A DNA stretch of 64,000 bases from RSA9 sp036381195 (GCA_036381195.1 DASVDH010000062.1:1-64000); one strand, 5' to 3'; counted from the stretch's first letter, positions 9,682 through 19,244 are shown. Numbers and translations are program-made. Notes: generated by a model from the letters alone, not told the origin.

Positions 9682-11192
9682 CACGGCCGCTTCCGCTCCG
9701 CCGCCTGCCAGTTGCCCCGCCGCACCGGCACGCGCATGCCGTCCGTCGCCTCCAGAAGGTCCCACAGCCGATCGCGCATCGCCTCGACGCGGGAACGATA
9801 CGCCGGCACGTGGATCAGGTTGATGCGCTCCTCCGGATCCGTCTCGAGATCGTAGAGCTCACTGAGATCCCAGATCCCGTGGTAGAAGATGTACTTGTAG
9901 CGTCCATCCCGCAGCGCGAAAGTCGTCGGCGTGTGCGGGAACGCGTACTCCCAGTAGTACTCGTACAGCAGCTCGCTGTCCCACTCGCCCGCCCGGCCCG
10001 TCAGCACCGGCAGGATCGAGCGGCCGTCCACCACGCCGCGCGGCCGCACCCCCGCCAGCTCGAGCACGGTCGGCGCGATGTCGATGTTTCGGACGAGCTC
10101 CTCGGGCGCGGAGCCCGGTGCGATGAAGCCCGGCGCCCATGCCAGCATCGGGATGCGGATGGATTCCTCGTACGCGTGCCGCTTGTCGATCAGCCCGTGC
10201 TCGCCGAGGGAGAAGCCGTTGTCGCTCATGTAGAGCACCAGCGTGCTCGAGGCCAGGCCGGACTGCCGCAGGAACTCCAGCACGCGGCCGATGCTCTCGT
10301 CCAGCGCCAGCAGCGTCTCCGCGTAGCGGCGGTAGAACGTGTCGAAGTCCAGGGCCCCGTGGTACGCGTAGTCCACGCCGTGCCAGCCGAAGCGCTGGTC
10401 GTAGACCCAGCGCGGCTTCCCCCGATAATTGGATTCGGTGTTCGCCATCGTCGCCGGATAGGGGATCGGCGCGTCCCGGTACCGGCCCGCGTGCCGCTCC
10501 GCCGGCACGAACTCCGCGTGCACCGCCTTGTGTGAGAGGATCAGCAGGAACGGCTGCTGCCGCCCGTTCGTGGCTTGCCGGCCCAGCCACTCGAGCGCGA
10601 AGTCCGTGAGGATGTCCGTCGTGTAGCCCTTCACCTGCCGGCGCTCGCCGTTCACGTTCAGCACCGGATCCACGTAGACGCCCTGGCCGCGAAAGCTGAC
10701 CCAGTAGTCGAAGCCCGGCCGCGGGTCGTCCGCTTCCTCGCCCATGTGCCACTTGCCGATGAACGCCGTGCGCCACCCCGCCCGCTGCAGCAGCTCCGGG
10801 AAGAACGTGGTGCCCGGCGGGATGGGCGACGTGTTGTCCACCACGCCGTGCCGGTGCGCGTACTGCCCCGTCAGGATGGATGCGCGGCTGGGCGAGCACA
10901 GCGACGTCGTGACGAACGCGTTGCGCACATGCGCGCCCTCCGCGGCCATGCGGTCCAGCTCGGGCGTCTCGAGCCACTCCGGCGCGCCGGGCATGAAGCC
11001 CATGAAGTCGTAGCGGTGGTCGTCGCTCAGGATGAGGATGACGTTGCGCGGCCGCTGCGCCACCGCCGGGCGGGGCAGCATCGCGGGCAACGCGAGCACC
11101 AGGGCGGCCGCGAGCATCGCGCGCCAGCCGCGCAGGGCCGCGGCGAGGGCGGACGTGCGCCGGCCAGCCGACATCGGTCCTGCTGCACTCAC
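9681..11192 (-). CDS. Type I sulfatase (formylglycine-dependent, S1 family)
   Basis: Arylsulfatase-superfamily enzyme of about 503 residues. The GTG start overlaps the upstream stop (GTGA) and follows GGGGAGG; an ATG 18 bases downstream is the alternative. A signal peptide ends near PAVAQ. The N-terminal metal motif ILSDDHRYD (Asp57/58) is followed by the sulfatase signature TTSLCSPSRASILTGQYAHRHG, in which Cys99 is the residue converted to formylglycine. GKWHMG, YMSDNGFSLGEHG and a C-terminal DUF4976-like segment complete the fold. The motif context resembles GlcNAc-6-sulfatase/mucin-desulfating S1 groups, but substrate assignment is not safe. It sits between the GH144-like gene and its presumed activating FGE. 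Confidence 0.93.
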   Translation of the reverse strand: MSAAGPMSAGRRTSALAAALRGWRAMLAAALVLALPAMLPRPAVAQRPRNVILILSDDHRYDFMGFMPGAPEWLETPELDRMAAEGAHVRNAFVTTSLCSPSRASILTGQYAHRHGVVDNTSPIPPGTTFFPELLQRAGWRTAFIGKWHMGEEADDPRPGFDYWVSFRGQGVYVDPVLNVNGERRQVKGYTTDILTDFALEWLGRQATNGRQQPFLLILSHKAVHAEFVPAERHAGRYRDAPIPYPATMANTESNYRGKPRWVYDQRFGWHGVDYAYHGALDFDTFYRRYAETLLALDESIGRVLEFLRQSGLASSTLVLYMSDNGFSLGEHGLIDKRHAYEESIRIPMLAWAPGFIAPGSAPEELVRNIDIAPTVLELAGVRPRGVVDGRSILPVLTGRAGEWDSELLYEYYWEYAFPHTPTTFALRDGRYKYIFYHGIWDLSELYDLETDPEERINLIHVPAYRSRVEAMRDRLWDLLEATDGMRVPVRRGNWQAAERKRP

Positions 11193-12601
11193 CCGCACCT
11201 CCCCTCCAGCCAGCCGCCCGTGAACCCGGCGCGGCACAGCCCACGCACGACGTACGGGCTCCGTTTCATCAGCTCCCACACGAAGCCGTTGCGGTAGTTC
11301 TCGATCATCAGCACGATCGGCCCTTGGTCAATGCCGAGGTAGTCCGTGTTGAACCAGCCGACGCCCGGCACGCGCGTCCCACGCTCCGGCGTGAGCTCGA
11401 CATGGCCCAGCGTCGGGTTGAACGAGTCCAGGAAGCCGTAGCGCTGGTAGAGGTGCTCGCCGTAGCGGTCACGCATCGCACGCAGCACCGGGGTCGTGAC
11501 CTCCGGCGCGAACGGGATCGAGCCGGCTACCGCCGTGGGGGCCAGCGTGCCGTCATCGCGGATGTCGCCGGCCGCCGCGCCCCGCGCCCAGTACCTGCGG
11601 AACCTGCGCTCCTCGCCGTTCACCTCGAGCGTCGCGCTCAGCGGGCCGTCGCTCGCCGTCAGCCCCCAGCCGTCCTCGCCGTAGCCCTTCCAGCCCATGG
11701 GGTTGTCGATCGCGTACGCGCGCTGCGCCAGCGTCGCGCGCCGCGAGTTCTCGAAGTAGTCGATTCCCCGCTCCCGCATGTACGCGTCCTGGATCCCGCG
11801 GAAGTCGATCCACACGTGCGAGTACTGGTGCCCGAACAGCGGCGCGAAGTTGACGTGCTCCTGGCCGTAGAAGTCCGCCCACCTGTATGTGCTCGTGAAC
11901 GCCTGCCACGCAGACTCGTCGATCGGGTGCGTGGGTGAGCCCAGCGCCAGCAGGTACAGCAGCATCGCCTCGTTGTAACCCCGGTAATCGTGCGGGCTCA
12001 GTCCCCGCTCCGGCCGCCACGCCATCGCGATCAGCGGCGCGCGCGGCTGCATCCACGTCCACTCGACGCGGCGGTACAGCGAATCCGCGAGCGCGCGGAT
12101 CTCCACCTCCTCCGGCTCCGTCCCGTCGAAGTACACTTGAGCGCACAGCACGCCGAGCATGAGCAGCGCTGTGTCGATCGAGGATAGCTCCGACGTCTTG
12201 TGACGGAGCCCCGTCTCCATGTCCAGGAAATGGTAGAAGAATCCGTGGTAGCCCGCAGCACCCTCGGGCTGTGGCCCCTGCGGCGCTCTCCAGAGGAAGC
12301 GCAGCGTGGCCAGCGTCCGTTCGCGCGCCTGCTCGCGGCTGACGTAGCCCCGCTCCACGCCGACCGTGTAGGCCGTGAGCCCGAAGCCGACCGCCGCGAT
12401 GCTCGAAAACGACGGCGTCGGCCAGCGGTCCGGCACCAGCCCGTTCGCGGCGTTCGCCGTCTCCCAGAAGAAGTCGAACGTGCGCCGCTGGAGGTCCTCG
12501 AGGAACGGGTCCAGCGTGCGCTCGTCCGCTGAGGGTGACGGACCCGCCGAGCAGGCGAGGAGGGGGAGCAGGACGAGCGTGGCGAGCCGACTGCGTGGCA
12601 T
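11189..12601 (-). CDS. GH144/glucoamylase-like lipoprotein, probable beta-1,2-glucanase
   Basis: Lipoprotein of 470 residues: ATG at 12601 after GGAGGA, lipobox PLLAC with Cys17. The body matches the glycoamylase-like family (Pfam PF10091), an (alpha/alpha)6 barrel with RRTFDFFWETANAANGLVPDR near the N-terminus, then YHFLDMETG, SSIDTALLMLG, YNEAMLLYLLALGSPTHP, GHQYSHVWIDFRG and DGTLAPTAVAGSIPFAPE. The family includes GH144 endo-beta-1,2-glucanases, which work with GH3 beta-glucosidases on sophoro-oligosaccharides; that pairing is also seen here. Activity on beta-1,2-glucan is an inference from family and neighbours. Its stop overlaps the sulfatase start by four bases, so the two are translationally coupled. 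Confidence 0.88.
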   Translation of the reverse strand: MPRSRLATLVLLPLLACSAGPSPSADERTLDPFLEDLQRRTFDFFWETANAANGLVPDRWPTPSFSSIAAVGFGLTAYTVGVERGYVSREQARERTLATLRFLWRAPQGPQPEGAAGYHGFFYHFLDMETGLRHKTSELSSIDTALLMLGVLCAQVYFDGTEPEEVEIRALADSLYRRVEWTWMQPRAPLIAMAWRPERGLSPHDYRGYNEAMLLYLLALGSPTHPIDESAWQAFTSTYRWADFYGQEHVNFAPLFGHQYSHVWIDFRGIQDAYMRERGIDYFENSRRATLAQRAYAIDNPMGWKGYGEDGWGLTASDGPLSATLEVNGEERRFRRYWARGAAAGDIRDDGTLAPTAVAGSIPFAPEVTTPVLRAMRDRYGEHLYQRYGFLDSFNPTLGHVELTPERGTRVPGVGWFNTDYLGIDQGPIVLMIENYRNGFVWELMKRSPYVVRGLCRAGFTGGWLEGRCG

Positions 12602-12625
12602 CAGGTGGTCCTCCGCGGGGAAACA

Positions 12626-12660
12626 GCGCCCCCGCCCCGGTGCGACTGGAGCGGGGGCGC
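12626..12660 (-). terminator. Intra-operon hairpin between TonB receptor and GH144-like gene
   Basis: GCGCCCCCGC (12626-12635) pairs perfectly with GCGGGGGCGC (12651-12660), loop 15. On the minus strand it lies just after the TonB-receptor stop and is followed by CTGTTTC rather than a clean T-run. It probably acts as a partial terminator or as an mRNA 3'-end stabiliser that keeps the receptor transcript more abundant than the enzyme transcript. Confidence 0.5.
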
Positions 12661-12671
12661 AACGCGTCAAG

Positions 12672-15600
12672 TCAGAAGGAGTAGCGCATGCCGAACTGGA
12701 AGCGCCGGGGCGCGCCGAACTGACGCGGGTCGGTGATCACGCTCGTGGGCGTCCCGAGGTTCGGATTCCGCTGCACCACCACCTGCCCGTCCACGATCTG
12801 ATACGTGCCGTAGCTGAGGTCGTACCCGTTGAAGTTCTCGAAATTGAAGACGTTGAACACCTCGGCGATCAATGCAACCTGCTGCCCCCGGAACGTCGGG
12901 AAGCGCTTCTCGAGGCGCAGGTCGACGTTGCGGAACGCCCAGGCATCCGGAATGATGAACGAGTGCTTCTCGGGCCGGAACCAGTTGCGGCCCTTGCCCT
13001 CCGGCCAGTCGTTCCCGCCCATGCAGTCCTGGTTGCCGTGCGTGCAGTTGTTCGTGCCCGGCCCGAAGCCGATGGTCGCGTTGTACGGTGTACCTGAACC
13101 CAGGGTGATGAAGCCGCTGAAGCGAATATCGAACGGTAGCCCCACGATCCAGTTGGCCGTCACGCGATGCCGCTCATCCTCGTTAGACGGGTACCGCGCC
13201 AGGGTAGCGGGAACGAACTCGTTCAGCGTGCCGAACCGGTCATGCGGATTCGTGTTCTGCTCGGCCCGGCCGAGCGTGTAGGCGAACTGGAAGCCCCAGC
13301 GCGACTCCTCCGTGTAGCGCTTCTCCGCCTTCAGGTACAGGGCGTCGTACCAGTTGCGCCCCTCGTGCGTCGACACGAACAGGTTCGACCAGTGGTTGTC
13401 CGGGGCTGCCTCGCAGCAGCTCCCGTCCGGCCGCCGGTTGGCACGCATCATCGTCAGGAAGTTGTAGCCGCGCACGCCCGTGTAGTTGACGGTGAAGTTG
13501 TACTCGCCGAACGCCTGCCGCACACCCAGGGTGAAATGATGTGTCTTCGGCGGCTTGATGTCGTTGGCGTACAGGTGCAGCTCACTAGCCGGCGGGTTGG
13601 CCGCCTCCGTCAGGATCGCCTCCAGGCCCTCGCGGCTCATGTACCGATCCTCCCACCGGATCGTCGGCGTACCGTTGGGCAGCGGCTCGCCATCCGCCGA
13701 GAACCGGTAGGTGTACGTGTCGTACCGGCCGCGCTGGATCTCGCTGATGAAGTTGCCGACCCGGTTCCGGTCGTAGTACACGCCGAATCCGCCGAATAGC
13801 ACCGTCTGCTGATCGCCGCGGACGTCGTACGAGAAGCCGAAGCGCGGCTGGATCGCGCCCGTGAACGGCTTGCGCTGCGTCCCGTCCGTGGTGTAGCGAT
13901 CGAGGTCGCAAATCAGTTGCCGGGCCAGCACCTTCGGATCGCTGCTCTGGGTGCCGCAGGGAAGGGTCGCGACGTACGCCTCGAGCGCCGCCCGCGTCTC
14001 CGGCGGCGTCACGTGCTCGTTGTTCGACTCGTTGGTCTCGTAATCCCACCGCACGCCGAGGTTGAGCGTGAGTCGCGGCGACACGGCCCAATCGTCCTGC
14101 ACGTAGATACCGATCTGCCGGTTGTCGATCACGACGCCGGGCGTGCCAAAGCCTGCCCGCGCCTCGACGGGGAACGCGTAGTCGTTCCTCGAGTCGAAGA
14201 TGAACTGCGGCCTGATGTAATTGGTCTGGTTGATGTCGTAGCTGACGAAGTCGACGTTCGCGCCAACCTTGAACACGTGGTCACCGAGCCACCCCGGCAG
14301 CGTGTAGCTCAGGTCGTTCCGGAAACTCAGACGCCTCTGCTCCCAGTCCTGCGAACAGCAGCGCGCGCCGTCCGAGAGGACGTGCTGCCCGTTCACCTGC
14401 CAGATGATGTTGAAGGGCTCGTCCGTGTCCTGTACGGGATTCCATTTGTAGGTCTGATAGCTGACGCCGAACTCGTTGAGCCAGGAGCCCTTCGCGAACT
14501 GGTATTTCCCGGCGAAGGTGTTGATGTCGTTGACGAACCGGGTGGCCGCGGAGCGCGCGTTCGCACCGCCGAAGTCCCGCAGGTCGTACTCATCGCGGAT
14601 GTTGGCGCTCACCTCGAACCGATGGGGCGAGCCGATCGAAGGCACGTAGGTCAGCTTGCCGAAGTACAGGTTCGAGCGCACCGGGCCGTTGAAGTTCCCC
14701 TCCTCCTGACGGAGCTGGTCGAACAGGTCGGGACGCACCTCCTGGAGCGCCTGCCGGTTGTTGAGCGTGACCGTTACGCCGCGGTTGACGTGGTTCCCTT
14801 CGTACGTGCCGAAGAAGAACAGCCGGTCCCGGATGAGGGGTCCGCCGAGGCTGAACCCGCCCTGCAGCTTGTCACGCTTCGGGCGCTCCGGGCAAACGTA
14901 GTTCGGATCCGCCGCCTTGTTGTCGTTGCAGCGCTTTATCGTGAAGAAGTCCTCCGCGACCAGACTGTTGTTCTGCCCGAAGAGGAAGAACTCGCCGTGC
15001 CACTCGTTCGTCCCCGACTTGGTCGTCGCCGAAATGATCGCACTGGTCGCCTTGTGGTACTCGGCCTTGTACTGCTGCGTGATGACGCGGAACTCCTGGA
15101 TGGCCGCCTGCGGGAACGGATTCCCCTGACTCGCGTCCTGTCCGACCACGCCCCCGACGAGCATGTCGTTCTTGAAGCTGATGCCGTCCAGGAAGACGTT
15201 CATATTGTTCGGGCTCTGCGCGCCGCTGGTGATGCTGCCGCCCTGCGAGCGAACGCCGGGAGCCAGGAGCGCCAGCGAGAGGAAGTTGCGATCGTTGATC
15301 GGAATGTTCTGGATCTGCTCCAGCGTGATGTTCGTCGCCACCTCCGGCGTCGTGGTCTCCACGCCGCGCTCGGCCTGCACGGCGATCGCCTCGAGCGCGA
15401 TCGCCTGCTCGGCGAGGCCGAACTCGACGTTGAGCGTCTGGCCGATCAGCAGCCGCACCGGCCGCTCCTGCTCCCCGTAGCCGAGCGACGAGACCCGCAC
15501 CAGGTAGCGGCCCGGCGGCAGGCCGGGCAGGTTGTAGAAGCCCGTCGAGGTGGTGATCGCCGTCCGCTGGAAGTTCGTCTCGACCTGCGTCGCCACCACA

Positions 15601-15758
15601 TTGGCGCCGACCACCGCCGCCCCCTGCTGGTCCCGCACGAAGCCGCGGATCGTCCCCGTGCTCGTCTGCGCCCCCGCATCGGTCCAGGCCCCCGCCCCGA
15701 GCAAGCCGGCCAGCGCCACCGTGCTGCCGATCCGCCGGAACATCGAGTGCGTGCTCAT
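12672..15758 (-). CDS. TonB-dependent outer-membrane receptor with carboxypeptidase-like N-domain (Oar-like)
   Basis: The start at 15758 has AGGAGG nine bases upstream and gives 1028 residues with a signal peptide ending near GAQTSTG. A CarboxypepD_reg beta-sandwich follows (about residues 33-110; TIRGFVRDQQGAAVVGANV, STGFYNLPGLPPGRYLV). Then comes a plug domain (NIPINDRNFLSLALLAPGV, NNMNVFLDGISFKNDML) and a long beta-barrel ending in the aromatic strand FGMRYSF. The architecture is that of Oar/OmpA-related TonB receptors common in Acidobacteriota and Gemmatimonadota. It lies between GH3 and the GH144-like gene in the LacI-controlled locus, so it is the likely energised outer-membrane importer of the glycan or oligosaccharide. 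There is no adjacent SusD. Confidence 0.92.
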   Translation of the reverse strand: MSTHSMFRRIGSTVALAGLLGAGAWTDAGAQTSTGTIRGFVRDQQGAAVVGANVVATQVETNFQRTAITTSTGFYNLPGLPPGRYLVRVSSLGYGEQERPVRLLIGQTLNVEFGLAEQAIALEAIAVQAERGVETTTPEVATNITLEQIQNIPINDRNFLSLALLAPGVRSQGGSITSGAQSPNNMNVFLDGISFKNDMLVGGVVGQDASQGNPFPQAAIQEFRVITQQYKAEYHKATSAIISATTKSGTNEWHGEFFLFGQNNSLVAEDFFTIKRCNDNKAADPNYVCPERPKRDKLQGGFSLGGPLIRDRLFFFGTYEGNHVNRGVTVTLNNRQALQEVRPDLFDQLRQEEGNFNGPVRSNLYFGKLTYVPSIGSPHRFEVSANIRDEYDLRDFGGANARSAATRFVNDINTFAGKYQFAKGSWLNEFGVSYQTYKWNPVQDTDEPFNIIWQVNGQHVLSDGARCCSQDWEQRRLSFRNDLSYTLPGWLGDHVFKVGANVDFVSYDINQTNYIRPQFIFDSRNDYAFPVEARAGFGTPGVVIDNRQIGIYVQDDWAVSPRLTLNLGVRWDYETNESNNEHVTPPETRAALEAYVATLPCGTQSSDPKVLARQLICDLDRYTTDGTQRKPFTGAIQPRFGFSYDVRGDQQTVLFGGFGVYYDRNRVGNFISEIQRGRYDTYTYRFSADGEPLPNGTPTIRWEDRYMSREGLEAILTEAANPPASELHLYANDIKPPKTHHFTLGVRQAFGEYNFTVNYTGVRGYNFLTMMRANRRPDGSCCEAAPDNHWSNLFVSTHEGRNWYDALYLKAEKRYTEESRWGFQFAYTLGRAEQNTNPHDRFGTLNEFVPATLARYPSNEDERHRVTANWIVGLPFDIRFSGFITLGSGTPYNATIGFGPGTNNCTHGNQDCMGGNDWPEGKGRNWFRPEKHSFIIPDAWAFRNVDLRLEKRFPTFRGQQVALIAEVFNVFNFENFNGYDLSYGTYQIVDGQVVVQRNPNLGTPTSVITDPRQFGAPRRFQFGMRYSF

Positions 15759-15871
15759 GCCTGCTACCTCCTGATGGGTATGGGTGAGGCGTGTCTCATC
15801 GATCCTCGTTCCGCGGCGCACGGAGGCCGCCCCCCGCCCTCGCCCTCGCCCACCCTCCAGCACCGAAAACC

Positions 15872-18151
15872 TCATCTCGCCCGGCGCGGTTGGCTCGCGC
15901 GCCCCGCCACCACCTCGAACCGCGCCTCCCGCACGTCCACCGAGCTGCCGCCCACGTAGACCTTGAAGAAGCCCGGCTCGATGACGGGCCGCAGGTCCGG
16001 TCCGTAGAAGGCGAGGTCGTCCGGCGTCAGCGTGAACGAGACCGTCCGCGTCTCCCCCGGCCGCAGCGTGATGCGCCGGAAGCCGCGCAGCTCCTTGACC
16101 GGCCGCGTCACGCTCGCCACCTCGTCCTGGATGTAGAGCTGCACGACCTCATCGCCCGCGCGCGTGCCCGTGTTCGTCACCGCGACCTCGACCCGCAGGC
16201 TGTCCGCCATGCCGATCCGCTCCGCGGCGAGCCGCGGCGCGCCGTACGCGAACGTCGTGTAGCTCAGGCCGTGGCCGAACGGGTACAGCGGCGTCCACGG
16301 TACGTCGAGGTACTTGGACGTGTACTTGCTCGCCTCCGAAGGCGGGCGCCCCGTGTTCTTGTGGTTGTAATAGATGGGCACCTGACCGGCCGCGCGCGGG
16401 AACGTGACCGGCAGCTTTCCGCCCGGATTGAAGTCCCCGAACAGCACGTCCGCCACGGCCGGGCCGGCCTGCACGCCCGGGAACCACGCCTCGAGGATCG
16501 CCGGCACGTTGGCAGCCAGCCAGGGGATCGAGAGCGGGCGGCCGTTCATCAGGACGACGACGACCGGCGTGCCCGTCGCGTGCACCCGCTGCGCGAGCGC
16601 GAGCTGCACGCCGGGCAGGTCCAGCGACGTGCGGCTCGCGGCCTCCCCGCTCAGCTCGTGGCTCTCGCCCAGCACCAGCACCACCGCGTCCGCGCGGCGC
16701 GCGACGGCGACCGCCTCCGCGAACCCGCTGGTGTCCGTCCCGAGCACCTCCGCGCCCTTCGCGTACAGCACTTCGGTCCCCGGCCCCACCGCGGCGCGGA
16801 TGCCCTCGAGCACCGTGACCGCGTCCTCGGCCCGGCCCGCAGCCGCCCAGGGGCCGAGCATCGCGCGCTCTTCATCTGCCAGCGGGCCGATCACGGCCAG
16901 CGTGCGCAGGTCCTTGCGCAGCGGTAGGGCGCCGCCCTCGTTCTTCAGCAGCACCATCGACTTCCGGGCCATCTCGCGCGCCGCCGCGAGGTGCTCCCGC
17001 GTCAGCGTGAGCGCGCGCTCGCGCGCGGGGTCGCTGTAGCGGTACGGGTCCTCGAACAGCCCGAGCCGGTACTTCGCCCGGAGCACGCGGCGCACGGCGT
17101 CGTCCACCTCCGCTTCGGAGACCTTGCCCGCTCGCACGGCATCCGCCAGCTCGTCCAGGTAGATGCCGCTCACCATGTCCACGTCCACGCCCGCGCGCAG
17201 CGCGAGGACGACGGCATCCTCGCGCGTCGCCGCCACGCCGTGCGGCATCAGCTCGAGGATGCCCGTGTAGTCGCTGATGACGACGCCGTCGAAGCCCCAC
17301 TCGCGCCGCAGCACCTCGCGGATGAGGTGCCGGTTCGCGTGCATCGGGATGCCGGCCACCTCGTTGAACGCGGCCATGATGGCCTGCGCGCCCGCCTCGA
17401 CCGCCGCCCGGAACGGCGGCAGGTAGACCTCGAGCAGCGTCCGCTCCGAGACGTCCACCGTGTTGTAGTCGCGCCCCGCCTCCGCGGCGCCGTACGCCAC
17501 GAAGTGCTTCGCCGTCGCCAGCATCGTGTTCGGCGCGGCGAGGTCCGTGCCCTGGAACCCGCGCACGCGCGCGGCCGCCATCACGGCGCCGAGATAGGGG
17601 TCCTCGCCCGCGCCCTCGACGACGCGGCCCCAACGCGCGTCCCGCGCGATGTCCACCATCGGCGCGTAGTTCCAGTGGACGCCGTGCGCCGTCGCCTCGA
17701 TGGCGGCGATGCGCGCCGCGCGCTCGACGGCCTCCGGGTCCCAGCTCGCCGCCTCCGCCAGCGGCACCGGGAAGATGGTGCGGAAGCCGTGGATGACGTC
17801 GTGCGCGAAGAGCAGCGGGATGCCGAGCCGCGACTCCTCGACGGCGATGCGCTGGAGCTCCCGCGTGTACGCCGCGCCGAAGACGCCCAGGAACGAGCCG
17901 ACCCTGCCGGCCCGGATCTCGGCCACCCCTTCCTCGGGGACCCGCGGGCCGGAGTCGGTCCCGCGTGCCGTCCCCTGCGTGAGCTGCCCGAGCTTCTCCT
18001 CGAGCGTCATGCGCGCAAGGAGCGACTCGACGAACGCGTCTTCCGCGGCGCGCGTCGTCTGCGCCGCCACCCCGCTCCAGGCCCCCACGCCGAGCAACAA
18101 GGCCAGCGCGACCAGGCCGCCGACCGGCCTGATCGCCGGGCGCCTCCTCAT
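15872..18151 (-). CDS. bglX: GH3 beta-glucosidase (BglX-like)
   Basis: ATG at 18151 after CAGGAGG gives 759 residues, close to E. coli BglX (765). A signal peptide ends around GVAAQ, so the enzyme is periplasmic or exported. The GH3 N-domain begins LLARMTLEEKLGQL and includes TAKHFVAYG (Lys215-His216) and the nucleophile loop VISDYTG with Asp294. The GH3 C-domain (VVLVLGESHELSGEA, the acid/base region, and NPGGKLPVTFPR) is followed by a C-terminal fibronectin-III-like domain (VAVTNTGTRAGDEVVQLYI). It hydrolyses terminal beta-linked glucose from oligosaccharides; in GH144 loci, GH3 enzymes act on beta-1,2-linked products. It starts 55 bp after lacI and is probably cotranscribed with it. Confidence 0.93.
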   Translation of the reverse strand: MRRRPAIRPVGGLVALALLLGVGAWSGVAAQTTRAAEDAFVESLLARMTLEEKLGQLTQGTARGTDSGPRVPEEGVAEIRAGRVGSFLGVFGAAYTRELQRIAVEESRLGIPLLFAHDVIHGFRTIFPVPLAEAASWDPEAVERAARIAAIEATAHGVHWNYAPMVDIARDARWGRVVEGAGEDPYLGAVMAAARVRGFQGTDLAAPNTMLATAKHFVAYGAAEAGRDYNTVDVSERTLLEVYLPPFRAAVEAGAQAIMAAFNEVAGIPMHANRHLIREVLRREWGFDGVVISDYTGILELMPHGVAATREDAVVLALRAGVDVDMVSGIYLDELADAVRAGKVSEAEVDDAVRRVLRAKYRLGLFEDPYRYSDPARERALTLTREHLAAAREMARKSMVLLKNEGGALPLRKDLRTLAVIGPLADEERAMLGPWAAAGRAEDAVTVLEGIRAAVGPGTEVLYAKGAEVLGTDTSGFAEAVAVARRADAVVLVLGESHELSGEAASRTSLDLPGVQLALAQRVHATGTPVVVVLMNGRPLSIPWLAANVPAILEAWFPGVQAGPAVADVLFGDFNPGGKLPVTFPRAAGQVPIYYNHKNTGRPPSEASKYTSKYLDVPWTPLYPFGHGLSYTTFAYGAPRLAAERIGMADSLRVEVAVTNTGTRAGDEVVQLYIQDEVASVTRPVKELRGFRRITLRPGETRTVSFTLTPDDLAFYGPDLRPVIEPGFFKVYVGGSSVDVREARFEVVAGRASQPRRAR

Positions 18152-18206
18152 ACTGCATCCTCCTGAAGGGGATGGATGGAGCCTCGTTCGCCCCTTGCCG
18201 ATGGAT

Positions 18207-19244
18207 CTATGGGCCGCGGGCGCCCCCTTCAGCACCCGTGCAGCCGCACGACCGGCGCACGACCACCGTCGCCGGCAACGTCTCGCGCTGGCGCGGCCGG
18301 GGCCGCGGTCCCGCCCCCGGGACCAGCGCATCCACCAGCATCCCGACCGCCCGCGCGCCCAGTTCCCGGATCGCCACGTGCGCCGTGGTGAGCGGGGGGA
18401 TCGTGTACCGCGTCGATGACACGTCGTCGAAGCCAGCCAGGGCCATCTCCTCCGGAACCGCGATGCCGGCGTCTCGCAGCGCGCTCAGCGCGCCGAATGC
18501 CATCGCGTCGTTCGCCGCGAAGATCGCCGTCGGCCGCGGGTCCATCCGCAGCACGGCCTCCGCACCCCGGTAGCCCGACTCGCCCGTGAAGTCGCCCGGG
18601 ATCTCCAGCTCCTGGCGCCACGGGACACCGGCCGCCGCGAGCGCGGTACGGTAGCCGCGCAAGCGCTCCTCCGCGTCGTGGTTCCGCTCCGGCCCCTTCA
18701 GGATCGCCACCCGCTCGTGCCCGTGGGACAGCAGGTGCTCCACCACCTGGCGCGCCCCCCCGTGGTTGTCCACGGTGAGCGCGTCGAAGGCGCCGTCCGC
18801 GAGCGGCGAGCTCAGCAGCACCACCGGCACGTTGCGCGGCAGCATCGGCTTCAGCACGCCGGCTTCCACCATGGGCGCCATCACGACGAGGCCGTCCACC
18901 CGGCCACGCATCCCCCGCAGCGCCGCCTCGATCTCGCTCGCCGCATCGTGCGAGCTCGAGACGAGCAGATGATAGCCTCCCGCCTGCGCCGCGCCGTCGA
19001 TGCCGCGGATGAGCTCGGAGAAGAACTCGCCGAACAGGTCCGGCAACAGCACGCCCAGCATCCCCGTCCGCCGGCTGATCAGACTCCGCGCCGCGCTGTT
19101 CGGCGCGTAGTTCAGCTCCCGCGCCGCCTGCTCGATGCGTCGGCGCGTTTCCTCCCGCACCGGCCCGCTCCGGTTCAATGCACGGGACACCGTCGCCACG
19201 GACACTCCGGCCCGCCGGGCCACATCCCAGATGGTCACGGTCAT
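18207..19244 (-). CDS. LacI-family transcriptional regulator
   Basis: The ATG at 19244 is the natural family start (MTVTIWDVARRAGVSVATVSRALN); 345 residues, normal LacI/GalR length. The HTH and hinge helix occupy residues 1-60 (LNYAPNSAARSL), followed by a periplasmic-binding-protein-like effector domain with GMLGVLLPDLFGEFFSELIRG, VDGLVVMAP, HGHERVAILKGP, AIFAANDAMAFGAL and GFDDVSSTRYTIPPLTT. The C-terminus contains RRSCGCTG. The ribosome site is weak. It is the first gene after a promoter carrying two LacI-type operators (19411-19445), so autoregulation and control of the downstream glycan genes are very likely. The effector is presumably a breakdown sugar of the locus. Confidence 0.93.
   Translation of the reverse strand: MTVTIWDVARRAGVSVATVSRALNRSGPVREETRRRIEQAARELNYAPNSAARSLISRRTGMLGVLLPDLFGEFFSELIRGIDGAAQAGGYHLLVSSSHDAASEIEAALRGMRGRVDGLVVMAPMVEAGVLKPMLPRNVPVVLLSSPLADGAFDALTVDNHGGARQVVEHLLSHGHERVAILKGPERNHDAEERLRGYRTALAAAGVPWRQELEIPGDFTGESGYRGAEAVLRMDPRPTAIFAANDAMAFGALSALRDAGIAVPEEMALAGFDDVSSTRYTIPPLTTAHVAIRELGARAVGMLVDALVPGAGPRPRPRQRETLPATVVVRRSCGCTGAEGGARGP

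Noticed and set aside
6835..9855. A 1006-codon plus-strand open frame
   Set aside because: It is antisense to the symporter and FGE genes, has Arg/His/Gln-rich composition, and spans two recognised genes on the other strand.
13917..15959. A 680-codon plus-strand open frame
   Set aside because: Shadow of the TonB-receptor gene; biased composition and no domain.
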